This document shows positions 24,103 through 31,199 of a stretch of 64,000 bases of DNA, in pieces. Numbering within the stretch: the first letter of the stretch is position 1; each line of letters opens with the position of its first letter. Under the pieces are notes generated by a model. It ran no database searches and was not told where the DNA came from. It saw only the letters and a list, made by a program, of their open reading frames with translations. The stretch is taken from assembly GCF_019890725.1 (NCBI RefSeq), contig NZ_JAINZZ010000002.1, forward strand, positions 186,001 to 250,000, read 5' to 3'. A program made the translations under genes and the position numbers. The DNA comes from Actinacidiphila acidipaludis (GTDB taxonomy: Bacteria; Actinomycetota; Actinomycetes; Streptomycetales; Streptomycetaceae).

Positions 24103-26922
24103 TCAGACCAGGAGGCCGTATATCTGCCAGCCCGTGCCCACCTTGACGCGGGCGGCGTACGGGGCGGTGGCGGAGCCGGTGCCCTTGTAGAACCACAGGG
24201 CGCCGGTGGAGTCGCGGCCGATCAGGTCCGGCTTGCCGTCGCCCGACATGTCGCCGGGGCCGACCATGGCGTTGTAGATCTGCCAGCCGGTGCCGATCTT
24301 CACCCGTGCCGCGAAGGGCGCGGTCGCCGAACCGGTGCCGGTGTAGAGGTACAGCGCGCCCGACGCGTCCCGGCCGAGCATGTCGCCCTTGCCGTCGCCG
24401 GTGAAGTCGCCCAGCGCCACCAGGGAGTTGTACGCGCCCCAGCCCGCGCCGATCTTCACGCGCGCCTTGAAGGGCGTCGCCGGGGTGCCGGTGCCCTGGT
24501 AGAGCCACAGCACGCCCGAGGAGTCACGCGCGACCAGGTCCGGCCTGCCGTCCCCGGTCACGTCCCGCACGCCGGACATCGTGTTGTAGGCGCCCCAGCC
24601 CGCGCCGACCTTGAGCCGGGCCTTGAACGGCGCCGACGGGTTCCCGCTGCCCTGGTAGTACCAGAGGACACCGGAGGTGTCCCGGGCGACCATGTCACCC
24701 GTGCCGTTCGCCTTCAGCTCCGTCATCGGCACCAGCGTGTTGTACACCTGCCAGCCCGCACCGACCTTGAACCGCGTGAAGTAGGGCGAGGTGGCGCTGC
24801 CCGTGCCCTGGTACTGCCACAGCACGCCGGACGCGTCCCGACCCAGCATGTTCGTGCGGGTGGTGCCCGGGTCCGGAGCGGTGGAGCCGACCAGCTTGAC
24901 GTCCGAGGCCTTCACCCAGGCGATCCGGTGGTTGTACTGGATCGGGTAGAACTGGTCGGTGCCGGTGACCAGCGTGCGGTCGCCCGCGGCGGTGCCGGCG
25001 TAGGTGCCGCCGTTGTAGTAGTCGCCGACCTTCTCCGGTCCGGCCTGCGCGTACGCCTGGCCGGCCGGGATCGAGTACTTCGTCAGGTAGTCGTCGTTCT
25101 TCGTCTGGACGGAGACACCGGTGCCGGAGTACGCGGCGTCCTCCGGGTACGCGCGACCGTAGACGTGGACCGCGGCCGTTCCGGCCGGGGCGATCACGCT
25201 GGTGCTGGCGACCGGGGCGGTGAACTGCCCGCCGGGGTTGTGGAACCACAGCTTCTGGCCGCTGTACCAGATCGCCGTCCAGTCCGGTCCCGACGTGCCG
25301 GCCACGACGTACTCGCTGCCGGCGACGGCCTTGTTCTCCCAGTTCGAACCCTCGGTGGCCAGGGTCGACGAGGACAGGTACGGGTCGTTCGGCTGCGCGG
25401 CCGTGGTGGACGGGCTGGTGTAGAGGTACACGAAGTTCGCCGGGTGGGCGGCGAACGCCGTGCCGCCGCTGGTCAGCTTCGGCTCGTTCGCCGTGGTGTA
25501 CGGCGGCACGATCCGGACCAGCTCACCCGTGCGCACCGGACCGCCGGCGCCCTGGTCGCCCTCGGGGCGGCCGAGCAGCGCCATGTAGTGGTTCCAGTCC
25601 CAGTACGGTCCCGGGTCCCAGTGCTGCGCGGACACCAGCGTGTCCAGGACGCCCGGGACCTCGTCGTGGCCGATGATGTGCTGCCGGTCCAGCGGGATGC
25701 CGAACTTGTTCGCCAGGTACTTCACCAGCGCGGCCGAGGAGTCGTACTCGGGCTCGGCGTACCAGCTGCCGGCCTTCATGGCGTAGCCCTCGTGCTCCAC
25801 GCCGATCGAGTGCATGTTCACGGTCTTGTTGGCCGCGTGCCACGCCTCGTCCTTCGTCTGCACCATCTGCGTCACCCGGCCGTCTTCGGCGACCAGGTAG
25901 TGGGCGCTGGCGACAGCGGCGGGGTTCTGGAACTCCTGGATGGAGCCCTCGAAGGACCCCTCCATGTCGTGGATGACGATGTACCGGATGTCCTCGCCGC
26001 TGGCGGGCCGGTTCGCCGGGTTGTAGTTGCCCTCGATGGTGGGCGGCGTGTCCGTGTCCTTGCCGAACGCGGCCGGCACGTAGTTGCAGCTCAGGCCGGA
26101 CGGGCAGTCGGCCGTCACCGCGGCGGTCGTGGCGTCGGCCTGGGCCGCCAGCGGCGTCTTCGCCGGCTTGACGGGCTTCACCGACGGATCGGCGGCCAGC
26201 GTGACCTGCTGGCCGTCGTCGGTGACCCGGCTCACACCGGTGCGGATCGTCTGGTACACCCGCTGCGCGAACTGGTCGGCGCCGCCGGCGGCCGGGGACT
26301 GGCTGAAGCGGGCGATCGCCCCGTACCAGTTGCCCGGGCTCGCCGGCAGCGAGCCGTAGGAGTCCTTCTCGTACTGTGCGAGCAGTGCCGCGGCCCCCCG
26401 GACGCTCTGCTCGGAGTCGGTCTTCAGGTCGTCCGCGGACGTGCCGGTCAGCTTCGCGGCCTCGTCCAGCGTGTGCAGCCGCGGGTCCGCGGTGTTCACG
26501 TCGTTGTGGACCGAGGCCAGCGCGCGCTTGGCGTCGAAGTGCTTGGAGACCGCCGGGTCGCCGCTGAGGTTCAGCTCGGCGAGCTTCTCGTCGGTCGTCG
26601 GCGTGACCAGGTCCGACGGGTTGACCTGGGTGAGACCCATGACGTTGTAGTTGCCGGTCGCGCTCGGCTTGCCGCCGTGGGCGTCCCAGAGCGTCTGCCG
26701 GTACGACACGGCCATCAGAACGCTCTGCGGGACCTTGTACTCCTGCGCGGCGGACGCGAAGGCGTCCTGCAGCGCGTGGCTGCCGGCCTGCGCGGTGGTG
26801 CTGGAGCCGCTCGACGGCGACGCCAGCGCGATCGTCCCGTACGTCGCGGCGGTGGCCAGCACGGCCGCCCCGGCCCCGTACGCGATCAGTGACTTCCTTC
26901 TGCGGTGCCTGCTACGGGCCAC
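24103..26922 (-). CDS. Secreted multidomain N-acetylmuramoyl-L-alanine amidase with C-terminal FG-GAP repeats
   Basis: 939 aa on the minus strand from GTG 26922. A basic N-terminus and hydrophobic stretch (about residues 10-34) form a signal peptide. Residues ~45-260 resemble a lysozyme-like/transglycosylase helical domain (FASAAQEYKVPQSVLMAVSY). An amidase_2 domain follows: YIVIHDMEG (zinc His), SAHYLVAEDGRVTQMV, HSIGVEHEG and QHIIGHDEVPG (second His), with HWDPGPYWDW near its end. After a linker come five tandem FG-GAP/VCBS-like repeats of about 52 residues, each with the pattern D-x-x-x-RD-x-G-x-L-x-x-Y-x-G-x-G and W-x-x-YN. It probably cuts the amide bond between MurNAc and L-Ala, while the beta-propeller-like tail may bind wall or protein ligands. 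Confidence 0.88.
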   Translation of the reverse strand: MARSRHRRRKSLIAYGAGAAVLATAATYGTIALASPSSGSSTTAQAGSHALQDAFASAAQEYKVPQSVLMAVSYRQTLWDAHGGKPSATGNYNVMGLTQVNPSDLVTPTTDEKLAELNLSGDPAVSKHFDAKRALASVHNDVNTADPRLHTLDEAAKLTGTSADDLKTDSEQSVRGAAALLAQYEKDSYGSLPASPGNWYGAIARFSQSPAAGGADQFAQRVYQTIRTGVSRVTDDGQQVTLAADPSVKPVKPAKTPLAAQADATTAAVTADCPSGLSCNYVPAAFGKDTDTPPTIEGNYNPANRPASGEDIRYIVIHDMEGSFEGSIQEFQNPAAVASAHYLVAEDGRVTQMVQTKDEAWHAANKTVNMHSIGVEHEGYAMKAGSWYAEPEYDSSAALVKYLANKFGIPLDRQHIIGHDEVPGVLDTLVSAQHWDPGPYWDWNHYMALLGRPEGDQGAGGPVRTGELVRIVPPYTTANEPKLTSGGTAFAAHPANFVYLYTSPSTTAAQPNDPYLSSSTLATEGSNWENKAVAGSEYVVAGTSGPDWTAIWYSGQKLWFHNPGGQFTAPVASTSVIAPAGTAAVHVYGRAYPEDAAYSGTGVSVQTKNDDYLTKYSIPAGQAYAQAGPEKVGDYYNGGTYAGTAAGDRTLVTGTDQFYPIQYNHRIAWVKASDVKLVGSTAPDPGTTRTNMLGRDASGVLWQYQGTGSATSPYFTRFKVGAGWQVYNTLVPMTELKANGTGDMVARDTSGVLWYYQGSGNPSAPFKARLKVGAGWGAYNTMSGVRDVTGDGRPDLVARDSSGVLWLYQGTGTPATPFKARVKIGAGWGAYNSLVALGDFTGDGKGDMLGRDASGALYLYTGTGSATAPFAARVKIGTGWQIYNAMVGPGDMSGDGKPDLIGRDSTGALWFYKGTGSATAPYAARVKVGTGWQIYGLLV
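24106..24880 (-). repeat. Five in-gene tandem repeats of about 156 bp encoding FG-GAP units
   Basis: The 3' end of the amidase gene is built from five units of about 52 codons. Shared words such as VGAGW/IGAGW/IGTGW and RDASG/RDTSG/RDSSG recur at constant spacing. The third to fifth units are the most alike, suggesting recent unit duplication or homogenisation. Confidence 0.8.
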
Positions 26923-27004
26923 CTTGCCCCTGGCTCTCCGGCACGCCCGGGGCGTGCCCTCCCCTGGCGAGCACCCGGTCGGTGATCGCCTCCGAAGGCG
27001 CAGA

Positions 27005-27010
27005 CGCTAT
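27005..27010 (-). promoter_or_regulatory. Candidate -10 element of the amidase gene
   Basis: TAGCGT on the minus strand (27010 to 27005), about 83 bases before the GTG, in the divergent gap shared with DAHP synthase. Confidence 0.3.
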
Positions 27011-27100
27011 CAGCCGTCTCTGACGCCCCGTTGACGACCCTGCGTGGCAACTCCATGTCTCACCCACTGAGCCGAAGGAAGATCGGCCCCGGTGAACCCG

Positions 27101-27106
27101 TAGTGT
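27101..27106 (+). promoter_or_regulatory. -10 element of the DAHP synthase gene, leaderless
   Basis: TAGTGT at 27101-27106 is 7 bases from the GTG at 27114, with no Shine-Dalgarno sequence between. The -35 region is poor. Confidence 0.4.
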
Positions 27107-27113
27107 TGTTCGT

Positions 27114-28463
27114 GTGACCGTGAACGCAGATCTCCAGGCCGGTGGCAACACCTGGCACTCTCTTCCCGCGGCGCAGCAGCCCGAGTGGCCCGACCCCGAG
27201 GCTCTGCGCGACGTGATCGCCGAGCTCGCCTCGTATCCGCCGCTCGTCTTCGCCGGTGAGTGCGACCAGCTGCGCGCCCGCATGGCCGAGGTGGCCAGGG
27301 GTGAGGCGTTCCTGCTCCAGGGCGGCGACTGCGCCGAGGCGTTCGACGCCGTCGGCGCGGACCAGATCCGCAACAAGCTGAAGACCCTGCTCCAGATGGG
27401 CGCGGTGCTCACCTATGCCGCGTCCGTGCCGGTCGTGAAGGTCGGCCGGATCGCCGGCCAGTACAGCAAGCCGCGCTCCAAGCCGACCGAGACCCGCGAC
27501 GGCGTGACCCTGCCGACGTACCGCGGCGACTCGGTGAACGGCTTCGAGTTCACGTCGGAGGCGCGTATCCCCGACCCGCAGCGGCTGAAGCGGATGTACC
27601 ACGCGTCCGCCTCCACGCTGAACCTGGTGCGGGCGTTCGCCACCGGCGGTTACGCCGACCTGCGCCAGGTGCACGCCTGGAACCAGGACTTCGTGAAGTC
27701 CTCGCCGTCCGGCCAGCGCTACGAGGCGCTGGCGCGGGAGATCGACAACGCGCTGAACTTCATGGCGGCCTGCGGCACCGACCCCGCCGAGTTCCGCACG
27801 GTGGAGTTCTACTCCTCCCACGAGGCGCTGCTGCTCGACTACGAGACCGCGCTGACCAGGACCGACTCACGGACCGGGCAGCTCTACGACGTCTCCGGGC
27901 ACATGGTCTGGATCGGCGAGCGCACCCGGCAGCTCGACCACGCGCACATCGAGTTCGCCTCCCGGATCCGCAACCCGCTGGGCGTCAAACTCGGACCGGG
28001 CACCACGCCCGAGGAAGCCCTGACGTACATCGACCGGCTCGACCCGGACCGTGAGCCCGGCCGGCTGACGTTCATCGTGCGGATGGGCGCGGACAAGGTG
28101 CGCGACAAGCTGCCGACGCTGGTGGAGAAGGTCACCGCGTCCGGCGCGCAGGTCGCCTGGGTCTGCGACCCCATGCACGGCAACACCTTCGAGGCGGCCT
28201 CCGGGCACAAGACCCGCAGGTTCGACGACGTGCTCGACGAGGTCAAGGGCTTCTTCGAGGTCCACCACGGCCTCGGCACCCACCCGGGCGGCATCCATGT
28301 GGAGCTGACCGGCGACGACGTCACCGAGTGCGTCGGCGGTGGCGACGAGATCTTCGTCGACGACCTCCACCAGCGGTACGAGACCGCCTGCGACCCCCGG
28401 CTGAACCGCAGCCAGTCGCTCGACCTGGCGTTCCTCGTCGCGGAGATGTACCGGGGCCAGTAG
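27114..28463 (+). CDS. aroH: Class II 3-deoxy-7-phosphoheptulonate (DAHP) synthase
   Basis: 449 aa from GTG 27114. It is the plant/actinobacterial class II enzyme by length and motifs: WHSLPAAQQPEWPD near the start, LLQGGDCAEAF (metal-binding Cys), RIAGQYSKPRSKPTE (substrate-binding), ATGGYADLRQVHAWNQDF, WIGERTRQLD, VWVCDPMHGNT-type block and GIHVELTGDDVTECVGGGDE. It condenses phosphoenolpyruvate and erythrose-4-phosphate, the entry step to chorismate. The nearby trpEG consumes chorismate, so the region serves aromatic amino acid supply. A clear hairpin terminator follows. Confidence 0.93.
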   Translation: MTVNADLQAGGNTWHSLPAAQQPEWPDPEALRDVIAELASYPPLVFAGECDQLRARMAEVARGEAFLLQGGDCAEAFDAVGADQIRNKLKTLLQMGAVLTYAASVPVVKVGRIAGQYSKPRSKPTETRDGVTLPTYRGDSVNGFEFTSEARIPDPQRLKRMYHASASTLNLVRAFATGGYADLRQVHAWNQDFVKSSPSGQRYEALAREIDNALNFMAACGTDPAEFRTVEFYSSHEALLLDYETALTRTDSRTGQLYDVSGHMVWIGERTRQLDHAHIEFASRIRNPLGVKLGPGTTPEEALTYIDRLDPDREPGRLTFIVRMGADKVRDKLPTLVEKVTASGAQVAWVCDPMHGNTFEAASGHKTRRFDDVLDEVKGFFEVHHGLGTHPGGIHVELTGDDVTECVGGGDEIFVDDLHQRYETACDPRLNRSQSLDLAFLVAEMYRGQ

Positions 28464-28510
28464 CCCCGGCAGGCCCGGTCAGGAGCCCGCACGGCGCAGG
28501 GCCCACACGG

Positions 28511-28556
28511 CGAAGGGGCGCGGATCACACCGATCCGCGCCCTTCGTGGCTTTTCC
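28511..28556 (+). terminator. Intrinsic terminator after DAHP synthase
   Basis: CGAAGGGGCGCGGATC (28511-28526) pairs with GATCCGCGCCCTTCG (28532-28546) with one bulged G, followed by TGGCTTTTCC, giving a short T-tract. It is the most canonical rho-independent terminator in the window. Confidence 0.8.
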
Positions 28557-28574
28557 GGCGGTCCCGGCGACAGG

Positions 28575-28593
28575 TAAGGTAAGGGTTACCTCA
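28575..28593 (+). promoter_or_regulatory. Iron box (DmdR1/IdeR-type operator) upstream of bfd
   Basis: TAAGGTAAGGGTTACCTCA at 28575-28593 matches 14 of 19 positions of the iron-box consensus TTAGGTTAGGCTCACCTAA, including the GGT and ACCT arms. It ends 31 bases before the bfd start, overlapping where the promoter should be. Known: DmdR1 with Fe(II) represses genes behind such boxes in Streptomyces. It predicts bfd induction during iron starvation, when ferredoxin-driven release of stored iron is useful. Confidence 0.7.
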
Positions 28594-28624
28594 GTCCCCC
28601 AGGGCCCGGAAGGCTGGTGACCGC

Positions 28625-28954
28625 GTGTTCGTCTGCTCCTGCTTCGGCATCACCGAGCAGCAGGTCAAGCAGCACGCCGACAGCGGTCGCTGCACTCCCC
28701 GGCAGATAGCCTCCGCCTGCAAGGCGGGCACGGACTGCGGTTCGTGCGTCAAGCGCATCCAGGCCCTGCTGGGCCGCGGCGCCGGCTGCACCACCCGCGA
28801 CCGCCTCGACCCGGCGGGCGTCGCGGCCCCCGGCCCGGCGGAGTCCGCTCCAGAGGCCGCTCCGGAGTCCGTACCGGCGTCGGGTCCGGCCGAGGTCACC
28901 CCGCTGCCCGGGACGCCGGCCGTACCCGCGTCGCCGGTCGCCCCCGCTGCCTGA
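28625..28954 (+). CDS. bfd: Bacterioferritin-associated ferredoxin-like [2Fe-2S] protein
   Basis: 109 aa from GTG 28625. Residues 1-60 are a BFD-like domain with the four-cysteine pattern MFVCSCFGITE (Cys4, Cys6) and ACKAGTDCGSCVKRI (the C-x2-C pair), which binds a [2Fe-2S] cluster. The remaining ~50 residues are a Pro/Ala/Glu/Ser tail not found in the ~64-residue enterobacterial Bfd and probably disordered. Known role: electron donor to bacterioferritin haem so that stored ferric iron is mobilised. The partner gene bfr is convergent, stops 12 bases apart, leaving no space for a separate terminator. An iron box lies upstream. Confidence 0.87.
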   Translation: MFVCSCFGITEQQVKQHADSGRCTPRQIASACKAGTDCGSCVKRIQALLGRGAGCTTRDRLDPAGVAAPGPAESAPEAAPESVPASGPAEVTPLPGTPAVPASPVAPAA

Positions 28955-28966
28955 GCCCCGGACGCC

Positions 28967-29446
28967 CTAGCTCTCCGGCTGCTCGATCTGCTGGGCGAGG
29001 TAGAGCGGTTCGCCGAGCTTCTCGATCAGGTCCAGCTGGGTGTCGAGGTAGTCGACGTGCTCCTCCTCGTCGGAGAGGATCGACTCGAAGACGTTCGCCG
29101 AGGTGACGTCGCCCTTGGCCCGCATGAGTTCGACCCCGCGCCGCAGCCGGTCGATCGCCTCGACCTCCACCTGCTTGTCCGCCTGGAACATCTCGGTGAC
29201 CGACTGCCCGACGCGGACGTGGAACAGCCGCTGGTAGTTCGGCAGCCCCTCCAGCAGCAGGATCCGGTCGGTGAGGAGTTCCGCGTGGCGCATCTCGTCG
29301 AACGACTCCGCCCGGGTGTGCTTCGCGAGCTTCAGCCAGCCGAGGTGGTCCTGCATCTTCGCGTGCAGGAAGTACTGGTTGATCGCGGTCAGCTCGGCGG
29401 TGAGCTGCTCGTTGAGGAACTCGAGGACTTCGGGGTCGCCCTGCAT
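28967..29446 (-). CDS. bfr: Bacterioferritin
   Basis: 159 aa on the minus strand from ATG 29446 (AAAGGA about 10 bases upstream); the upstream extension of the frame lacks coding character. All ferroxidase ligands are in their standard places: Glu18, Glu51, His54, Glu94, Glu127 and His130. The haem ligand Met52 is present in DEMRHAELLTDRI. Length equals the usual 158-160. It should assemble as a 24-mer iron-storage shell in the cytosol. The divergent gap to the sulfite-oxidase-like gene contains a second possible iron box. Confidence 0.95.
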   Translation of the reverse strand: MQGDPEVLEFLNEQLTAELTAINQYFLHAKMQDHLGWLKLAKHTRAESFDEMRHAELLTDRILLLEGLPNYQRLFHVRVGQSVTEMFQADKQVEVEAIDRLRRGVELMRAKGDVTSANVFESILSDEEEHVDYLDTQLDLIEKLGEPLYLAQQIEQPES

Positions 29447-29529
29447 CGCAGCGCCGTCCTTTCGGGTCCATGCGTGGACAAGACGTACGTGTCGCCCGCA
29501 TCTTTCCATCGTGTCCCGGTTCGATCCAG

Positions 29530-29548
29530 TAAGGGGAGGCTCACGTTC
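29530..29548. promoter_or_regulatory. Possible second iron box between bfr and the sulfite-oxidase-like gene
   Basis: TAAGGGGAGGCTCACGTTC at 29530-29548 agrees with the iron-box consensus at 13 of 19 positions, with an intact GGCTCAC core but a weak right arm. It lies 84 bases upstream of bfr and 47 bases upstream of the divergent gene. Confidence 0.35.
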
Positions 29549-29594
29549 CGTGGCCGGGTCAGAAGCACTCCGTCCGGTCTGTCACCATGGAGGC

Positions 29595-30209
29595 ATGGGC
29601 CAGTCCGAGCGTCGTGAGGGAGAGCTGCCCCCGGGCCAGCGGATCCAGCGCGGCTGGCCGGTCACCCACTACGGTCCGGTGCCGCGCTTCAAGCCCGACC
29701 GCTGGGAGTTCCGGGTCTTCGGCGCGACCGCCGACGGCGACAAGACCTGCTGGAACCACGAGGAGTTCTCGGCGCTGCCCTACGCGTCCGTCGTGGCCGA
29801 CTTCCACTGCGTCACCAAGTTCTCCATGCTCGGCATCGAGTGGGGCGGGGTGGCCACCTCGACCGTGGTGAAGCTCGCGCCGCCGGCCGAGGACGTCACC
29901 CACGTCATGGTCTGGGCCGAGTACGGCTTCTCCTCGAACCTGCGGATCGAGGACTTCCTCGACGACCAGTCGATATTCGCCACCCACCGGGGCGGGGAGG
30001 CGCTCACCGCGGAACACGGCTTCCCGGTGCGCCTGGTGGTGCCGCGCCTCTACGCCTGGAAGGGCCCGAAGTGGGTGCGCGGCGTGGAGTACATGACCGC
30101 CGACCGCCGCGGCTTCTGGGAGGAGCGCGGCTACCACAACCTCGGCGACCCCTGGCGCGAGCAGCGCTACTCCTACCAGGAGGAGCCCGGCGACGGCCCG
30201 GAGCTCTGA
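29595..30209 (+). CDS. Sulfite oxidase-like molybdopterin oxidoreductase (YedY/MsrP-like domain)
   Basis: 204 aa from ATG 29595 with TGGAGG immediately upstream. The compact domain has the features of the sulfite-oxidase fold: DRWEFRVFG at the start, VVADFHCVTKFSMLGIEWGGV with the conserved cysteine that ligates molybdenum, MVWAEYGFSSN, and FPVRLVVPRLYAWKGPKWV, then WEERGYHNLGDPW. It is about half the length of true sulfite oxidases and lacks a dimerisation domain or Tat signal, so it is probably cytosolic and of unknown substrate. It converges on the endonuclease IV gene (32-base gap). Confidence 0.82.
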   Translation: MGQSERREGELPPGQRIQRGWPVTHYGPVPRFKPDRWEFRVFGATADGDKTCWNHEEFSALPYASVVADFHCVTKFSMLGIEWGGVATSTVVKLAPPAEDVTHVMVWAEYGFSSNLRIEDFLDDQSIFATHRGGEALTAEHGFPVRLVVPRLYAWKGPKWVRGVEYMTADRRGFWEERGYHNLGDPWREQRYSYQEEPGDGPEL

Positions 30210-30241
30210 CCCGCCCGGCCTGATGCCCGGGCGTCCGCGCC

Positions 30242-31195
30242 TCACGGCAGGCGCAGCTCCTTCAGCTGCTTGATGTCCGAGGCGTGGCCCTCGGTGCCGC
30301 CCGGCGTCTCGATGACGAACGGCACGCCCTGGGTGGCCGGGTGGTGCAGCAGCCCGCGGAAGGCCTCCGGGCCGATGTGACCGGCGCCGATGTTCGCGTG
30401 GCGGTCCAGCCGCGACCCGCAGCCCGCCTTGCTGTCGTTGGCGTGCACCAGCTTCAGCCGGCCCGGGCCCGCCACCGCCGTCAGCTCGTCCAGCAGCCGG
30501 CCGGGGCCGCCCGGCGCGGCCAGGTCGTGCCCGGCGGCGAAGGCGTGACAGGTGTCCAGGCACACGCCCAGCCGCGGATGCCGGTCGAGGGCGTCCATGT
30601 AGGGGCCCAGCTCCTCGGCGAGCGAGCAGAGCGACGCGCCCTGCCCGGCGGTGGGCTCCAGCAGCAGCCACGGGTCGTCGTCGCGCGTCAGCTCCGCCAG
30701 CAGCGGCCGGACCCGCTCGCGTATCTGCGCCAGCGCGACCTCGCGCTCGCGCCCGCCGGTCGCCGAGCCGGTGTGCACCACCACGCCCAGCGCGCCGATC
30801 TCCCGGCCGCGGCGCAGCGAGTGCCGCAGCGAGGCGACCGACAGGTCCACCGTCGCGGGGGTGTGGGAGCCGAAGTTGATCAGGTAGGGCGCGTGCACGT
30901 ACGCGGGTACGCCCAGCTCGGCGCACCGCGTGCGGAACTCCTCGTCCTGGGCGGGGTTGCCCGGCCCCGTGGCCCAGCCGCGCGGGTTCGCCACGAAGAC
31001 CTGGACGCACTCCGCGCCGATCCGCGCGGCGTAGTCGAGGCCCTTGGCGGCCAGCCCGCCGGCCACCGGCACATGGCTGCCGACGGGGTTTCGCCGGGGG
31101 CTGCCGGCCGGGGTTCGGACGGGCTGGGACGCGGCCGCGGGTTCGCCGCCGGGCCCCGGCCCGGGGCTGTCCGTGTCGGTCCTGCGCACGGCCAC
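30242..31195 (-). CDS. nfo: Endonuclease IV (Nfo-type AP endonuclease)
   Basis: 317 aa on the minus strand from GTG 31195, 4 bases after the kinase stop. The TIM-barrel with its metal ligands is visible: GSHVPVAGGLA, YVHAPYLINFGSH, VVVHTGSATG, WLLLEPTAGQG, GVCLDTCHAFAAGHD, KLVHANDSKAGCGSRLDRHANIGAGHIG and PFVIETPGG. All nine His/Asp/Glu metal-binding motifs of endonuclease IV are present. A ~37-residue Pro/Arg-rich N-terminal extension precedes the core; the true start may be further in. The enzyme cuts 5' to abasic sites during base-excision repair. It is the second gene of an operon with the PASTA kinase. Confidence 0.85.
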   Translation of the reverse strand: MAVRRTDTDSPGPGPGGEPAAASQPVRTPAGSPRRNPVGSHVPVAGGLAAKGLDYAARIGAECVQVFVANPRGWATGPGNPAQDEEFRTRCAELGVPAYVHAPYLINFGSHTPATVDLSVASLRHSLRRGREIGALGVVVHTGSATGGREREVALAQIRERVRPLLAELTRDDDPWLLLEPTAGQGASLCSLAEELGPYMDALDRHPRLGVCLDTCHAFAAGHDLAAPGGPGRLLDELTAVAGPGRLKLVHANDSKAGCGSRLDRHANIGAGHIGPEAFRGLLHHPATQGVPFVIETPGGTEGHASDIKQLKELRLP

Positions 31196-31199
31196 CGGA

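Noticed and set aside
24031-26892. 953-codon plus-strand frame opposite the amidase
   Set aside because: Arg/Val/Gly-rich shadow translation, typical of antisense frames in high-GC DNA; the minus-strand amidase has complete motifs.
28955-28966. Terminator between convergent bfd and bfr
   Set aside because: The 12-base gap cannot hold one; termination must lie inside the opposite gene.
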